From assembly GCA_914767715.1 (NCBI GenBank), contig OU612067.1, forward strand, positions 14,637,001-14,701,000: a stretch of DNA of 64,000 nucleotides. Reading direction: 5' to 3'. Positions 1 through 12,700 of this stretch are shown in pieces. This DNA comes from Membranipora membranacea. Lineage: Eukaryota > Bryozoa > Gymnolaemata > Cheilostomatida > Membraniporidae. Both the position numbers and the translations under genes were made by a program. The stretch's first letter is position 1. Every line of letters starts with the position of its first letter. The notes below the pieces were generated by a model. It did not search any database. It saw nothing but the letters and a program-made list of their open reading frames with translations, and was not told the DNA's origin.

Positions 1-657
1 AACATAAGCGTATAATTAAGTTTTGACTGGTAGCCTGGTTTGAAGACAAGCTATTCTGGTAAATTGTACAAAATGGGGTAAACTGAACCATACCAATGCT
101 GGTTGATTGAATTGGATGCAGTGATGCACCTTCTTGATCCGTGATCACAACCAATGATTATTTATTTACCAGTTCTGAAAAAATCACTCCCTGGCAAGTC
201 TTAAAAATAGGTGCATGCAAGGTGCTGGCGCTGATTGGGCGTTGAATGGGCAGCGTCATAGATAGTACCTTTTCCCTTCCTAAAGTATTATCTAGTTAAT
301 GTGTTTTTACGACATCGTAAGGTTTGGAATCTTACCACGATCCTGACGAGCCCTCTTGACAGCCTGAAAACCCTTCACAGGGTATTACAAAGCTATTTTG
401 TGATGTCCTCTGAGCACCGTCGCCAAGTAATGGGCATCGCGCCATTCCAGACCTGATAACATAAATGTATTGCTAATTTCATGACTCTACCTGACTTATA
501 ATACTGAGAAAGAACATATAGCTTGAAGTGAATCAACTGGTCAACACAACTAGTGACAGTCTGGAAAAACATCAAAATCCTCATGATAGAAGGGCTAACA
601 AGCAGGAACGGTCAGTACTTTATAGACTGATTGAGTGTATTTTCATTATTCATACAG
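1..657. other. Window start; no gene recognised
   Basis: AT-rich sequence with only short open frames. It may be an intron or the 5' region of the gene whose coding exon begins after the acceptor at 657. I see no promoter motif I would defend. Confidence 0.3.
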
Positions 658-785
658 GGTGAGGGCTGTGAGTGATGAGACTATGGCTGGTGTGGGAGAT
701 GAGATTGATCTGGAGGTTCACGATGGAGCAGATAGCATGACAATGTCTTCAGATGAAAAACCAGTCACATCTCAAAAAGAAGCTT
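658..785 (+). CDS. N-terminal exon of the LRR-Roc-COR-caspase gene
   Basis: An acceptor (catacag) precedes 658 and a strong donor (gtaagt) follows 785. The candidate Met is at 683, followed by an acidic stretch beginning MAGVGDEIDLEVHDGADSM. The exon ends one base into a codon, which joins in frame to the two leading bases of the exon at 7772. No domain is recognisable; it is probably a disordered N-terminal leader. Assignment to this gene rests on phase and order only. Confidence 0.5.
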
Positions 786-3700
786 GTAAGTATATTTTAG
801 TCACAGACAGTTTTTGTTTCAACTTGCCTAGTTGGGTTGATGAAGCTTTACAATAATTGCAAGGCAAGTTGAAACACAAAACACATTCACCTAAACCTTC
901 ACAAATTTTGGGTATTATTGCTATTCTCATGCACAAAGTTAAACTTGTGTCTGATGCTCAAATGACCCGGTGACGCATTTTATAGTTTGAACGCCAACAT
1001 TGTATCTGTTTCACTACAGATTTTGTTCGTGACGAACAAGGTTTTGTTTGTAAGAGTTATCTTCCCAAATTGCTATAAAATTCCTTACATTGACTGTTAG
1101 GATGAATAGAGCTGTACCAATGATTTAAGATAATAGTAGCAAATGCTAACAATCAACACTCCCATTGTTAATTGTGCAATATTATCCCTTTCAGCCATCT
1201 TGCCAAGGTGTCCATGTTGTTTTAAAGACTTAGTTTGAGGCTGCTCTTTTGTATCACATCTTATTCTCCATATTTTATTCTATCATGTGAGCAATTTTCA
1301 GCTTTAGAATCCAAATATTGGGGAACTTCCAGGGTGATTGCCTTCAATCGGCATTGGGAATAAGCGGATGTTTCCCCTGGGGTACATCTATAGGCAACGA
1401 TGCTACCATCTCCCCACCTGGACCAACTAGGTGAACTTGTAGACAATATAGCTCAATGTTAGCGGCGTTGCCTGCAAAGCCATTTCTACCTGGTTCGAGA
1501 CCATTACAGATCTGAACATTTTGATCATCAACATATTTATTAGTGTATCGTAATACCCTATAGGAGTTTAGTTTTCGCAGCATTTAGGATTCGCTTTTCG
1601 CTATTCATGTCTTTGGATTATGAGCTAGTCACATTGTTCTGAAAGCAATCCTAGACTAATCTGTTTGTCAAATAGTAATTTGAGAAGACATTGCCAGATT
1701 TGCCTTAAAATCCATGCAATGGATGCTATGTGTGCAATCTGCACTGTATATCAGCGTTACCAATACAGAAAAACCATTAGAATATTAATGTCAACAGGGA
1801 ATAATGACCCAAAAAATCATTTCTGAATACATTTTCTCCTGTAATTGCAACATTTTGCCCAAAAATTCGCCTTGCAAGCATTTAGTTACAAAAGAATTTG
1901 ATCAAACTTATCAATTGCGGGATTATATCACTTTATGGTGTGATAATAGACCAGTAAATTAAAAATGCTGTTAAGAACAGTCGGGATCAGGGCAGGATAT
2001 TTATCTCAACCGGCTTCAACTATTGGGTGTAATTTGATGCCTGTCAGTAGAATTTTGAATCAAAAGAATTTGCTTTCTTGTACGATAGGAGGGTCCTGGG
2101 GGCTGGAACAGTCAACAATGAATGCTCCCCCAGTGAGACCCGAACCCACAACTCCTGCGGCACTAATCGCCTGGCAGTGAATAGCGAGCGCACCAACCGA
2201 TTGCGCAATCTCACCATTCGGCATTGTACAATATAATGAAGTGGCACAATAGTGCTGCTATTGCAACCTTTTTCTCCACCATACAACATTAAAAACTGAA
2301 ATCTGAGGGCGGGCAGGGGTAGGGTGGTGTAGCTAATAAGCACACAACTGTTGAAGTTCATGAGTTTTTGTAGGTGATTTTGGGTGATAAAGAATGGTGT
2401 TTGAAAAGCTGCACTACTCTTGAATTGGTGCAAGGCCCAGAAATGCATAAAGCCCTAGCATTATCATTCTTACGCGCCCTTTGTTGTCCGTGACCAGCTG
2501 CTGTCGCTTCATTCACATCGCATATTGTGTCGCGATTCCCTGCTATTGAGGTGACACAGTGCCTGTCATATATGTTCGTGATTATATGAAAGGATTACTG
2601 ACACCTTGGAGGTTTTGGTATCGTTTTGAAGCTCTTAGTCTAACTAAGATAACACTGGCAATGTCTAAATTAGACTGTGGCCTCATTTCAAGGAACAAGC
2701 CATTGAGGGAGCAAAATTCTTCTCATATACTCTCATATACTCATATTGTCTCCCCTCACAGATCTTAGAGAAGACAACTCATCTAGTAAATCACTTATGA
2801 GCAGTAGCCTCATTTCCTGAATTCCCAAATACACACCCCCATCTAAATGTTTATGATTCACATTGATTACTATGACTATGTAAACAAAGGCACGCTTAAC
2901 CGCAGTTGATGTATTTTACGTGTTGTCATTATGGGCATTCCATCACAAGTGTGATTCATTCAATGGGCATACAGACAAAATAGAAAAATATTCTAAAGTC
3001 AATGATGGTATAACCAGAGACTATAGATATCTATAGTCTCTGGTATAACATCATTCATTGTTACAACATCACAGTACATAGCAAACAGCAATTGTAAAGG
3101 GTGATTGTTCAAAGAGACAACATTTGAAGCCTGGCCCTTTGATCTCTGCCTTCTCAGTGAAGCCCAGTGAGGGCAGATTTACTAAACATAACAAAATAAA
3201 CAGCTGACTGATGACTATGACCAGAAATTTGTTTGGCGATTCATTTCTATTTCATAAGAGTGCACTTATGCCACACACACTTGCTGGGCAGAATTCTCAA
3301 CAAATGGCTGCTAACTATAACATTCCATCAGACTCTGAGGACAGTGAAGAAGATTATTTTTCAGCAGAGGAGGACATTAATTATGAGAATGGCAATATTT
3401 TAAAATGACGATGACACAAATATGCTCTTTCCTGTATTTTCTTAGCAGGAAAATTTGTGTAAACAAAAGCAGTCCATTGCCATACTCTGGATCTTGTGGC
3501 CAAGGGTATGCCGGGAATCCTGGACAGAGCATGCAAATTCTAGATGGTCCCATTACTAATTTTATGTGCGTTCAGGCCAAAATTTACAAGGCAAATGAGA
3601 CTATAAAGCGGTGGTCCTCAGATCGTTCTGCATTGCTCATGACAGTGGCCCATACCAAAGCTCATAATATGTAAACCTCAAAACATCATAATCATCCCAA

Positions 3701-6700
3701 TATTGTTTCCTTCAGCTGATTTTGCCTTGAGTTATTCAGCGGTCAGCATGTTCATTCTAGCTAACCAACAATAACACCAGTTTGCAATGATGATCGGTGT
3801 ATACAATGATGTTCTACAGTGTATACAATGAAGATCGGGCTATTGAATAGGGTCCTTTGATGTAGGATTAATTGGAATAGTTACCTAACCACAATCTAAT
3901 GTTTGTTTTACAAACATTGATATTTATTAGCGAGAGCATCACAATAGCTGGCAAACTCATTCATGGTTATCAAGTTGGCCCTCAGACTTGAATCATGACT
4001 GAGCTGGCTCTTGACTGAGGGGGCAACTTCCAATTTAATTTTAAAATGTGCTGTATTCAGCAGGTTTTCAGTTTGTGGCCAACTCAGAAACTGGTGCTAC
4101 ATCCAAAAAAAATGCTATTTTTCATCATTTTTTTCATATTTTTTTACCCCTGTAAAGTCCAGAACCTCCAAGGTGTCCGTTATCCTTTGTTTTAAAATTA
4201 CAGAATATCCAAAATATGATGGAAATTTTTATTTGATTGTGATTCTCTGTTGTTAATTATCTTCTTACGCTGTTTTTGTATCAGGAACGCTGATATACAG
4301 TGCAAATTGCACACATAGCATCCTTTGCATGGATTTGAAAGCAAATCTGGCTATGTACTCCCAAATTACTATTTGACAAACAGATTAGTCTAGGATTGCT
4401 TTCAGAACAATGTGACCAATGTGACCATGTGAACAATGTGACTAGCTCATAATCCAAAGACATGAATGATACGTTTGAGTTTAAACTGGTGCCAATATCA
4501 CATTCCTATCAACATTATCCCTTATTATATAGGCAATAATCTTGACGATGGATTGAAATGAAGATGTTTTTGTAATTCAGCTTCCAAAAATTAATTTGTC
4601 AGTAGAAAAGGTAGCTTTGGGATTCCTAGCCAAATTGAAAACTCTCATATCAAGCCTCCAGCGATGGCCTGAAAGCCTTGTATGTAGCTAATATCATGTC
4701 TGTAATCGCCCACGCCCGCCTTGCATGGTACAATCTGCTCTCGGACATTGTAAAAACAAGACTAGAGCGGATCCAGCACTCTGTTATTCGGATTACGCTG
4801 CCATTCTCATCATTACATACCTACATTTACATGCATGGTCCCATTAAAATAAAAATTTATATCGCATGTTGTGTTGCGATTCCTTGCCATTGAGGTGACA
4901 TGGGTATGCCTTTTTCGTAATTGAATGGAAGCTGCTTTGAAATTACAGAATATCAAAAATATGATGAAATAATTGATTTTATTGTGATTCCCTGTTGTTA
5001 TTTATATTCTAATGGTGTTTCTGTATGGGAACACTGATACACAGCGCATAATTCAAACATAACAAAAATTGCACGGATTTGTAGGCAAGCCTAACTAAGT
5101 CTTGATCAAAAAAGAGTGATTCAAATCATATGTCTTATCACTTGCCACATCCCGAAGCATGGGCGGCGAAATTTTAGTGCCTTATCGGCGAGGCTCTCTG
5201 TTTCCAGGCAGGTCGAAGCACATCTAGGGGCCAAACAATGCACGAGTAGGTGATGGACCGCAGTGGGATTCGTACCCTAGACCTTCAACATGTGCATGCT
5301 GGAGTCCGGCGCTCTAATCAACTGAGCCACCTCATACTCTTCCCAAAAGAGATGATTCTAGGATTGCTTTCAGAACAATGTAACTAACTCATTATCCAAA
5401 AAAATGAATGATACCTTTGAGTTTAAACTGGTGCCAATATCACATTCAAATTAAGATTATCCCCAATTACATAGGCAATAATCTTGAGGATTGATTGAAA
5501 TGATGTTGTTTCTCTAATTCTGCTTCCAAAAATTAAATCGATAAGGTAGCTTGTGGATTCCCATATCAAGCCACAAGCATCGATTAAAATTTTTAGCTCA
5601 GACTGAACCTTTGTTAGAGAGTGCTTACTTTTGAGTAACCTCTATCACCCTCCCATATATGTTAGAGTGCAAGGTCATCGCTAAGCTAATATTATTGGAT
5701 TTGATACCCCTTCAGTCAACTGCTGCCGGTTTTTGTTGGGCAGTCATGTCTGCAATGTCGATCTTGAGTAGTCCCAATTCATGGCCATTGAGGCACCATG
5801 GACACCTTGTCAAGTTGGATGACAGGAATAATCTTGCACAATATGCATGTTAACAATGAGAGTGTTGAGTGTTTACAGTAGCTACTGTTACCTTATATTA
5901 TTGTCTGCAATGTCGATCTTGAGTAGTCCCAATTCATGGCCATTGAGGCAACATGGACACCTTGTCAAGTTGGATGACAGGAATAATATTGCACAATAGA
6001 GCATGTTAAGAATGAGAGTGTTGAGTGTTTGCAGTAGCTACTGTTACCTTATATTATTGGCTCAGCTCTATTTATCCTAACAGTCAATAGAATGAATTCT
6101 ATAGCAATTTGGGAATATAACTCTTACAAACGATACCTTGTTCGTCACGAACAAAATCTGTAGCGTTTCAAACTGTCACAAACCCATCCGGTTGAATATA
6201 TCACTGCCTGACGACTTTGTGGCAGCAAGCATTCATATTACAAACCCATCCAGAATGGCTTGTAATGCGTGAAATACCAACAGTGACTCCATCTGGATGG
6301 ACTTGTGAAAGTTAATTTTGCTGTCTAAAAGTCAACTGGGTGCTTGTGCGCTCACTGGCAATTGCAAAAATAGGTTTCCGGTTGGATTTTATCGCAGCGC
6401 TCCTCTCCGAATGCGTTTGGTATTATAATGTTTGCGGTTTCAAACCCACATTTTATGATGCTTGATATGAAGACCTAAGTCTCCTCAAGTATGGAAGTAG
6501 TCGTACTGTAAAGTTATGCGATCAGATTGTGACTGTTGTGCCTTCTCCAGTATCCGCACATGTGTTCAGCGATAAAAATACATCACACAACCAGCGCATA
6601 ACAGCTTTAACAATATGGCTATAATTTTTGATTGTTTCATTAATACACAATGAGTTATCGGAATTGTTGAACCATCACGCCACTTTTCCTTATCAGTAAG

Positions 6701-9700
6701 TTCTAAGCAGACACTGAGGTGCCAATTTAGTTTGAAAGGTCTGTTATCTAAAGATTAGTGCAGCTGATCTAACATAGTTATCTACGTGTAGCAATAATTT
6801 TACAGTAAAAATTGGTGAGCAGTCAAAAAGGCCAAAATCTGTCACACAAGAGTGGTTGGCATAGCTCTTTGGTATTACTGTAGAGATTTCAGTGACCTAT
6901 ATTATAACACTCAAATACTACTGCCAGTCAGAGAAATTACGCTCAGTGATTTCTGAGATAATATCTAATAGAGGCTTCATGTCAAGCTAGATCTTTGGTA
7001 TCATTACCCTAATTTTTATAATCATTTTTCCTTTGCCTTGCACCTCCACCAAACAGTGTTGTCCGCTCAGTGTGTATGAGGAGACAATTCTTAACAAGAA
7101 CTTATGGCGTTGCGCCCATAGACAAAATGGTCTATGGTGATACCACTGACACTGTAGCCATGAACTTCATCTACCTATAGTGAAAAATGTATTATGATTG
7201 AAATTTTTCAAGCAATTGGAAAAAAAGTTGAAACCACAGCGACCTCACAGGCAAAAGTGTGCATATTGAATTCCGTATAGCTCAAAGCATAGTATTATGG
7301 GGCTGCAATCTTAGCGATATCTACGTAGTTACCGGCTTACTAGTTGACACTTTTGATGTCATCATCTACTGCATTAATTTCATACCCTGATCTTGAAAAT
7401 TGTTCAAGTTATTTGCCCAATGAGGTAAGAATTCTGAGATTAAAGCCTCAATTAGTTATCTTAGACTACACTGAATTCAATGAGCACAAATTTGCCTGAG
7501 TGGAAGCAGTAGTTTGAATACTCTTTTTTTTTACTCAGTCTCTGTGCTTATTGTGCTGTATGTCTCCTCTAGATTTCACAGATCGCTGAGCCAAACATTT
7601 GTATCATAAAGCCATAGACATCTAATATCAACCCTCTATCTCCTGCTCCGAAATAGGTACAGCAAATAAATTTTGCACAGTTTTTTAGTGATGACGCAGG
7701 AAATGTTATTGATGGAAATAGACTGGTTAACATTGGTATCATAACCTTAATTATAATTATTATATTTTCAGATTACAGTGTGTGGTATAGACATAGTTTG
7801 GAACCTGAGAACATCGACTTCCCGCAAGATGATGAGAACGTGCTCACCCGGTTATCCTTGTCCGATCTGACAGCTGCTACAAGTGGCCTACATATCACAC
7901 ATATGATTATCAGAGGTGATATCCCACAAACTCTAAGTCAGTTAGCTCCTGATCTGAGACGCCTCAAACTGAGAGAGATGCCACATTCTTATCAGCTACA
8001 AAGGTGAGTGTACCGTAGGTTTGCAAAGGATTTTAGAGTCATGTTGGAGATCTTGGTACAATGTGTGCGTTTTAGTGCATGATAGGTAAGCTCCCAAGTA
8101 ACATGATAAGTGGTATTGTGATGTGTAGGTAGAGGCGTCTAGAAGACAAGCAAACAGGGAAAAATTTGTTAGTAGCAAATAAATAAAAAATATAAACTTG
8201 TTAACACCTTAAGAACTCATTGCTTTAAAAGCAATGGTGACAAGGTTCGGTTGTTTCAATGATTTGGTACTAGGTAAAACATTGAAAAAATTTTAACTTT
8301 AACCTGGCCTTGAGGCTTATAATTTATGGTTATCTTATCACTGTTTATGAATTATATAGTACAACGGCGCCTCATTGCAAGTTATGCTAAATTCTATGAT
8401 TTTGCCTATCATGGAAGAGCTTTAGTACCCATATCACCTGTGACAGGCTGGTAATTCCTCATTTGACTTCACCTTGTCTTAATTTTTTATACAGTATTTG
8501 TTCACTGACAGCACTAGAGGAGTTAGATATAAGCGGCAATAAGAGGCTACAAACATTACCTGATGATATAGATACAATGAGGTCACTTAAGGTGATAAAG
8601 GCACTGGATTGTGATCTGTCTCATATACCTGACAGGTGAGTCATTTTTCTTTTATCAGTATCAGGCTAATTTATCATTTTAATCTGAAAGACTACGTAAA
8701 GGTCAAAGGAAGATATGGTCTGGCAGCTAGTTCTGCAGTCATCAAAAGTCATGTACTGAATTTAAGGTTCATGAAAGGGAAATATTATTTTCCTGTAAAT
8801 ATGCTGCCTGATGTTTGTGACCATATAAAAATGCAGACTTTGCTCATTATGAAAGAAATCACCTCTGATCTATGACTAGCAGTTATCCGCTCATTATACT
8901 CTGCCTTTACCTTACTTTTATCACAGTATCTGTTCACTGCCAGCGTTAGAGGAGTTACATGTAGGAGGTAATAGGAAGCTGCAGACATTACCTGACAAAA
9001 TAGGTATGGTGATGTCACTGAAGGGGCTTTATGCATGGAAATGTGATCTGTCTCATGTACCGAACAGGTGAGTAACCCTCAATTACCAGAATCAAGTGAG
9101 TGACGATGACCAACTCTGTCGGGTATGTAACCCATTTGACACTGGATAGCCAAGCAGAACAGGTGCCCCTCTTTTACTCATTATAGCCCATATTTATTTT
9201 GTATGGAGTTACCCCATCCTGTTGAGGAAGGGGTCAACTCCATACAAAAAGTGCTTTGATTAATTCCCAATATTTTCAATTGATTTGTTTTTGACTTGAC
9301 CTTTGTTACCTTGGATCTTAACTCACTAAACCAATGACTCATATTTGAGATGCCTTTTCGACATTGAAATCAGACTTTATTTTTTATAAATAGTTAACTT
9401 CAATTACAGCAGTCATCGCAACAACAAAAAACAAATAGAGCTACATTACCAGAATAGTGTGATGATCGCTCTTGACGGTTCTCCGAAATGAACTGCCCAC
9501 TTTTGCTTTCCTCCCTTATCTCGCCGGGTGTTCCAAATTACGAATAAAAAATGTACCTTTGCAAAAATCAATGAGTAATTCATTCGGTTAAAACATTTCA
9601 ACAATTAGAAAATACAACGAGTGATTTAATTAGATCAAACATTTCCACCATAATATCTTGAAAAATCAAAGTGTATTTCAATTCGTTAAGATAATGCACT

Positions 9701-12700
9701 CTCCTGGCTGTGAGGAGCTGTGAGAGATTGAGATCTCACAGCTCATCATGTTATAATAAATTGTAATATTAAAACTGGAAAGTGGTATCTTCAAAGCACA
9801 GTAATAAAATATTTAATTATCATTTCAATTTATCCATGAATAGCATTTATCTCCTCATCTTTCCTCACCTTGTCTTAATTGATATTACAGTATCTGTTCA
9901 CTGACAGCACTTGAAGAGTTGGATGTAACAGGAAATAAGAGGCTACAAACATTACCTGATGATATAGGTATGATTAGGTCACTGAAAAAGATTGCTTCAT
10001 GGGACTGTGATCTGTCTAATATACCTGACAGGTGAGTAGTCTATCCACTGCCGGTTTTAAGCGAGTGGTGATGTTGAGTGGTACCTTCATCGCACACTCA
10101 TGTCCACTTGCTTTGTTTGGCTTGGCCTACAGCTTGTGTCTGGCGGCTCTCCTCTTCCATCTTGGTCGCTTCATCAACAATTATATTCTGTATAACCTTT
10201 GGGCTTTGTAGCTGCACTACTTTACTCATTGCCGTGGAATGTTGGCTGGCTTTCTGCAATTTGCTATCAGTTGCATTTTTCTGACAGTGGTTGGCTTTTT
10301 TTCTATATGGGGTCGTTTGTGTGATATGTGGCACTGCTCATCAGTGCAGATTTGGGTGATGAAAGGCTAGGCCATTTCTCCAGTGATTTTAATGACCAAA
10401 ATTGTGCATGTTAAATAAAAATACATGCATTTTATGTTACTCAAATCGATAACGGTAACAATATCCTGAATATATTTAACACCTGTAGATGGAGCACTAA
10501 TGTGAACATTATTGACTTAATCAAATGATATGGATTAATGCTAGCCTGGTAAGACAGGATTAGATGGATGAATGATTATAGGGTCGAGATTCAATGACAA
10601 CCGGATAGATGTCACACATATTTTCTCTGACTTTTGAGGTTCATGTATATAAGCATTATTTGGGCGGGAGCTTTGACCTGCAGGCGTTATTGCCTCCATG
10701 TTGGAGTTTCTGGGCTGATCTGTGGAGCACCCTACTTCATCATTCAGAGCCAGACAATACTCTCATACCGCGGACATTCTTGATGACCATATTGCCAAAA
10801 TATATATACACCTACAATTATATCATTCACACAGACTCCTGTGTTTTGGTAATTGTCTTCCTTTTGTATTTATACATTTTGTTTGCGGGTCATTGGTTTG
10901 AAGGGGTCAACTCCATACAAAAAAGTGCTTTGTTTATTTCCTCATATTTTCAATCAAAATCAAAATCTCCTGTGCACAGCAGTACAAATAAGGTGTGATC
11001 ACGTTCACCAGAGTAGCGTGATGTGCTCTTGAGGGTTCTCTGAAAAGAACTGCCCACTTTTGCTTTTCTCCCTCATGTCGCCCTCATGTCCAAAAAAAAC
11101 AAGGATGAATAATTCATTCGGTTGAACATTTCCGGAAAACATTGAAAATGACCCAGAATGAAAATGACCTGATGAAAATGACCTGAGAATGAAAATAAAC
11201 TTAAAGTAGATCACAACACTGGAATCACTAAATATGAATCAACTTGCAATTTGCCTTCACAGGTAGGCAACATACTCACCATTGAATATTCAAGATATTA
11301 GCCTTGGTTGTGCACCCCAGGGCAGTCAGCAGCCCTCAAACCCCAAAGGCTGTAATAAACTGCACTAAGTTGAAAAGCTATGATTTGTTTACCTTGACAT
11401 ATATTATACCGTGCAAGGACAGGTACAGGTACAGGTAAACGTACATGAGGACTCTGAATTATCACAAACAATTGGCTTGGGGGTTATCTTTTCTCGTTGT
11501 ATGAAGAGATAACTCCAAAATAATGTGTCCTGTTTGTAGATTCTTGTTTATCCTGTAAATTCACTGTTTACTATTATAGTAAATTAAATTGGTTTAGTTT
11601 AAAGTATGAAATTTTCCATGAAATGCTATAGAAGTGAGGTATTTAATCCATGGTATGACCAATCAGCCTGAATATAACTCATATGCTGTGTCCACACATA
11701 CATGCCTGACCCAGAAATTAGGAGGTTCCCGCGGACGAACTCCAAACCTGGAGAACCACTCTGCATCCTGGAGTGAGGATGCAGTTCAACCGCATGTAAC
11801 AGAGCACACCAGACATCCACTTCACCATTACCTACATTCAAACCTCGTCACATCATCATCATCATCTTTGAAGCGGAGAAGGTTTTCCTCTCTTGGGTAC
11901 AGGTACCGGGACCCATGGTACTCATGCCGCACCCTATACCCATGCCCCATGAAATATTTTTAAGTGTGATTTCGAATTGTTTTCTATGATAATCAGTTAT
12001 CAGCGAAATCTATTTACCCGTTGATAATTGACCTATAGGTATCTTGATGTCAGTGATATAATTTATAGCTATGTCATTTAATTGTTATCTGTCAGAAGCG
12101 GCTATATCCTCATTTTACCTCACATTGTGTATATTTATATTTCAGTATTTGTTCACTGTCAGCACTAGAGGAGTTATCCGTACATGGTAACCAGAAGCTA
12201 CAAACATTACCTGATGATATAGGTATGCTAAGATCACTGACAAAGTTATTTGCATTGGACTGTGATCTGTCTCATATACCTGACAGGTGAGTCATTTCTC
12301 TGTTATCAGATTTTGGTGAGTGATGACGGTGATACAATCAATCATTAATAATATTTTTAAGTTTGATGTCGAATTGTTTTCTATGATAATCAGTTATCAG
12401 CGAAATCTATTTACCTGTTGATAATTTACCTATAGGTATCTTGATGCCAGTGATATAATTTATAACTATGCCATTTAATTGTTATCTGTCAGAAGCGGCT
12501 ATATCCTCATCTTACCTCACATTGTGTATATTTATATTTCAGTATTTGTTCACTGTCAGCACTAGAGGAGTTACGTATAAACGGTAACAAGAAGATACAA
12601 GCATTACCTGATGATATAGGTATGATGAGTTCACTGAAGGTGATACAGGCATGGGACTGTGATCTGTCTCACATACCTGACAGGTGAGTCATTTCTCTGT

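Larger units (their letters stand above)
1015..6175. mobile_element. Nested inverted-repeat transposon complex in intron 1
   Basis: About 1015-1200 recurs inverted at about 5820-6170 (shared: the ttcgtgacgaac palindrome, an aagagttat block, the actgttaggat block). Inside this, 1600-1770 recurs inverted at 4285-4470 and again, partly, at 5340-5480. The block at 2510-2580 recurs near 4862-4910, and 4195-4310 near 4935-5050. It looks like an old foldback or TIR element that collected later insertions. No transposase is visible. Confidence 0.5.

Noticed and set aside
5210-5342. Functional tRNA gene on the minus strand
   Set aside because: Boxes A and B are present, but the acceptor stem is not intact and the body continues as a SINE found again at 52358.
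10078-10284. Hydrophobic 68-codon frame suggesting a membrane segment
   Set aside because: It lies in an intron right after an LRR exon, has an equally long frame on the opposite strand and no splice sites linking it.
11634-11963. 109-codon open frame
   Set aside because: No similarity I recognise, low-complexity HHH/SSS tract, and inside an intron with dispersed repeats.
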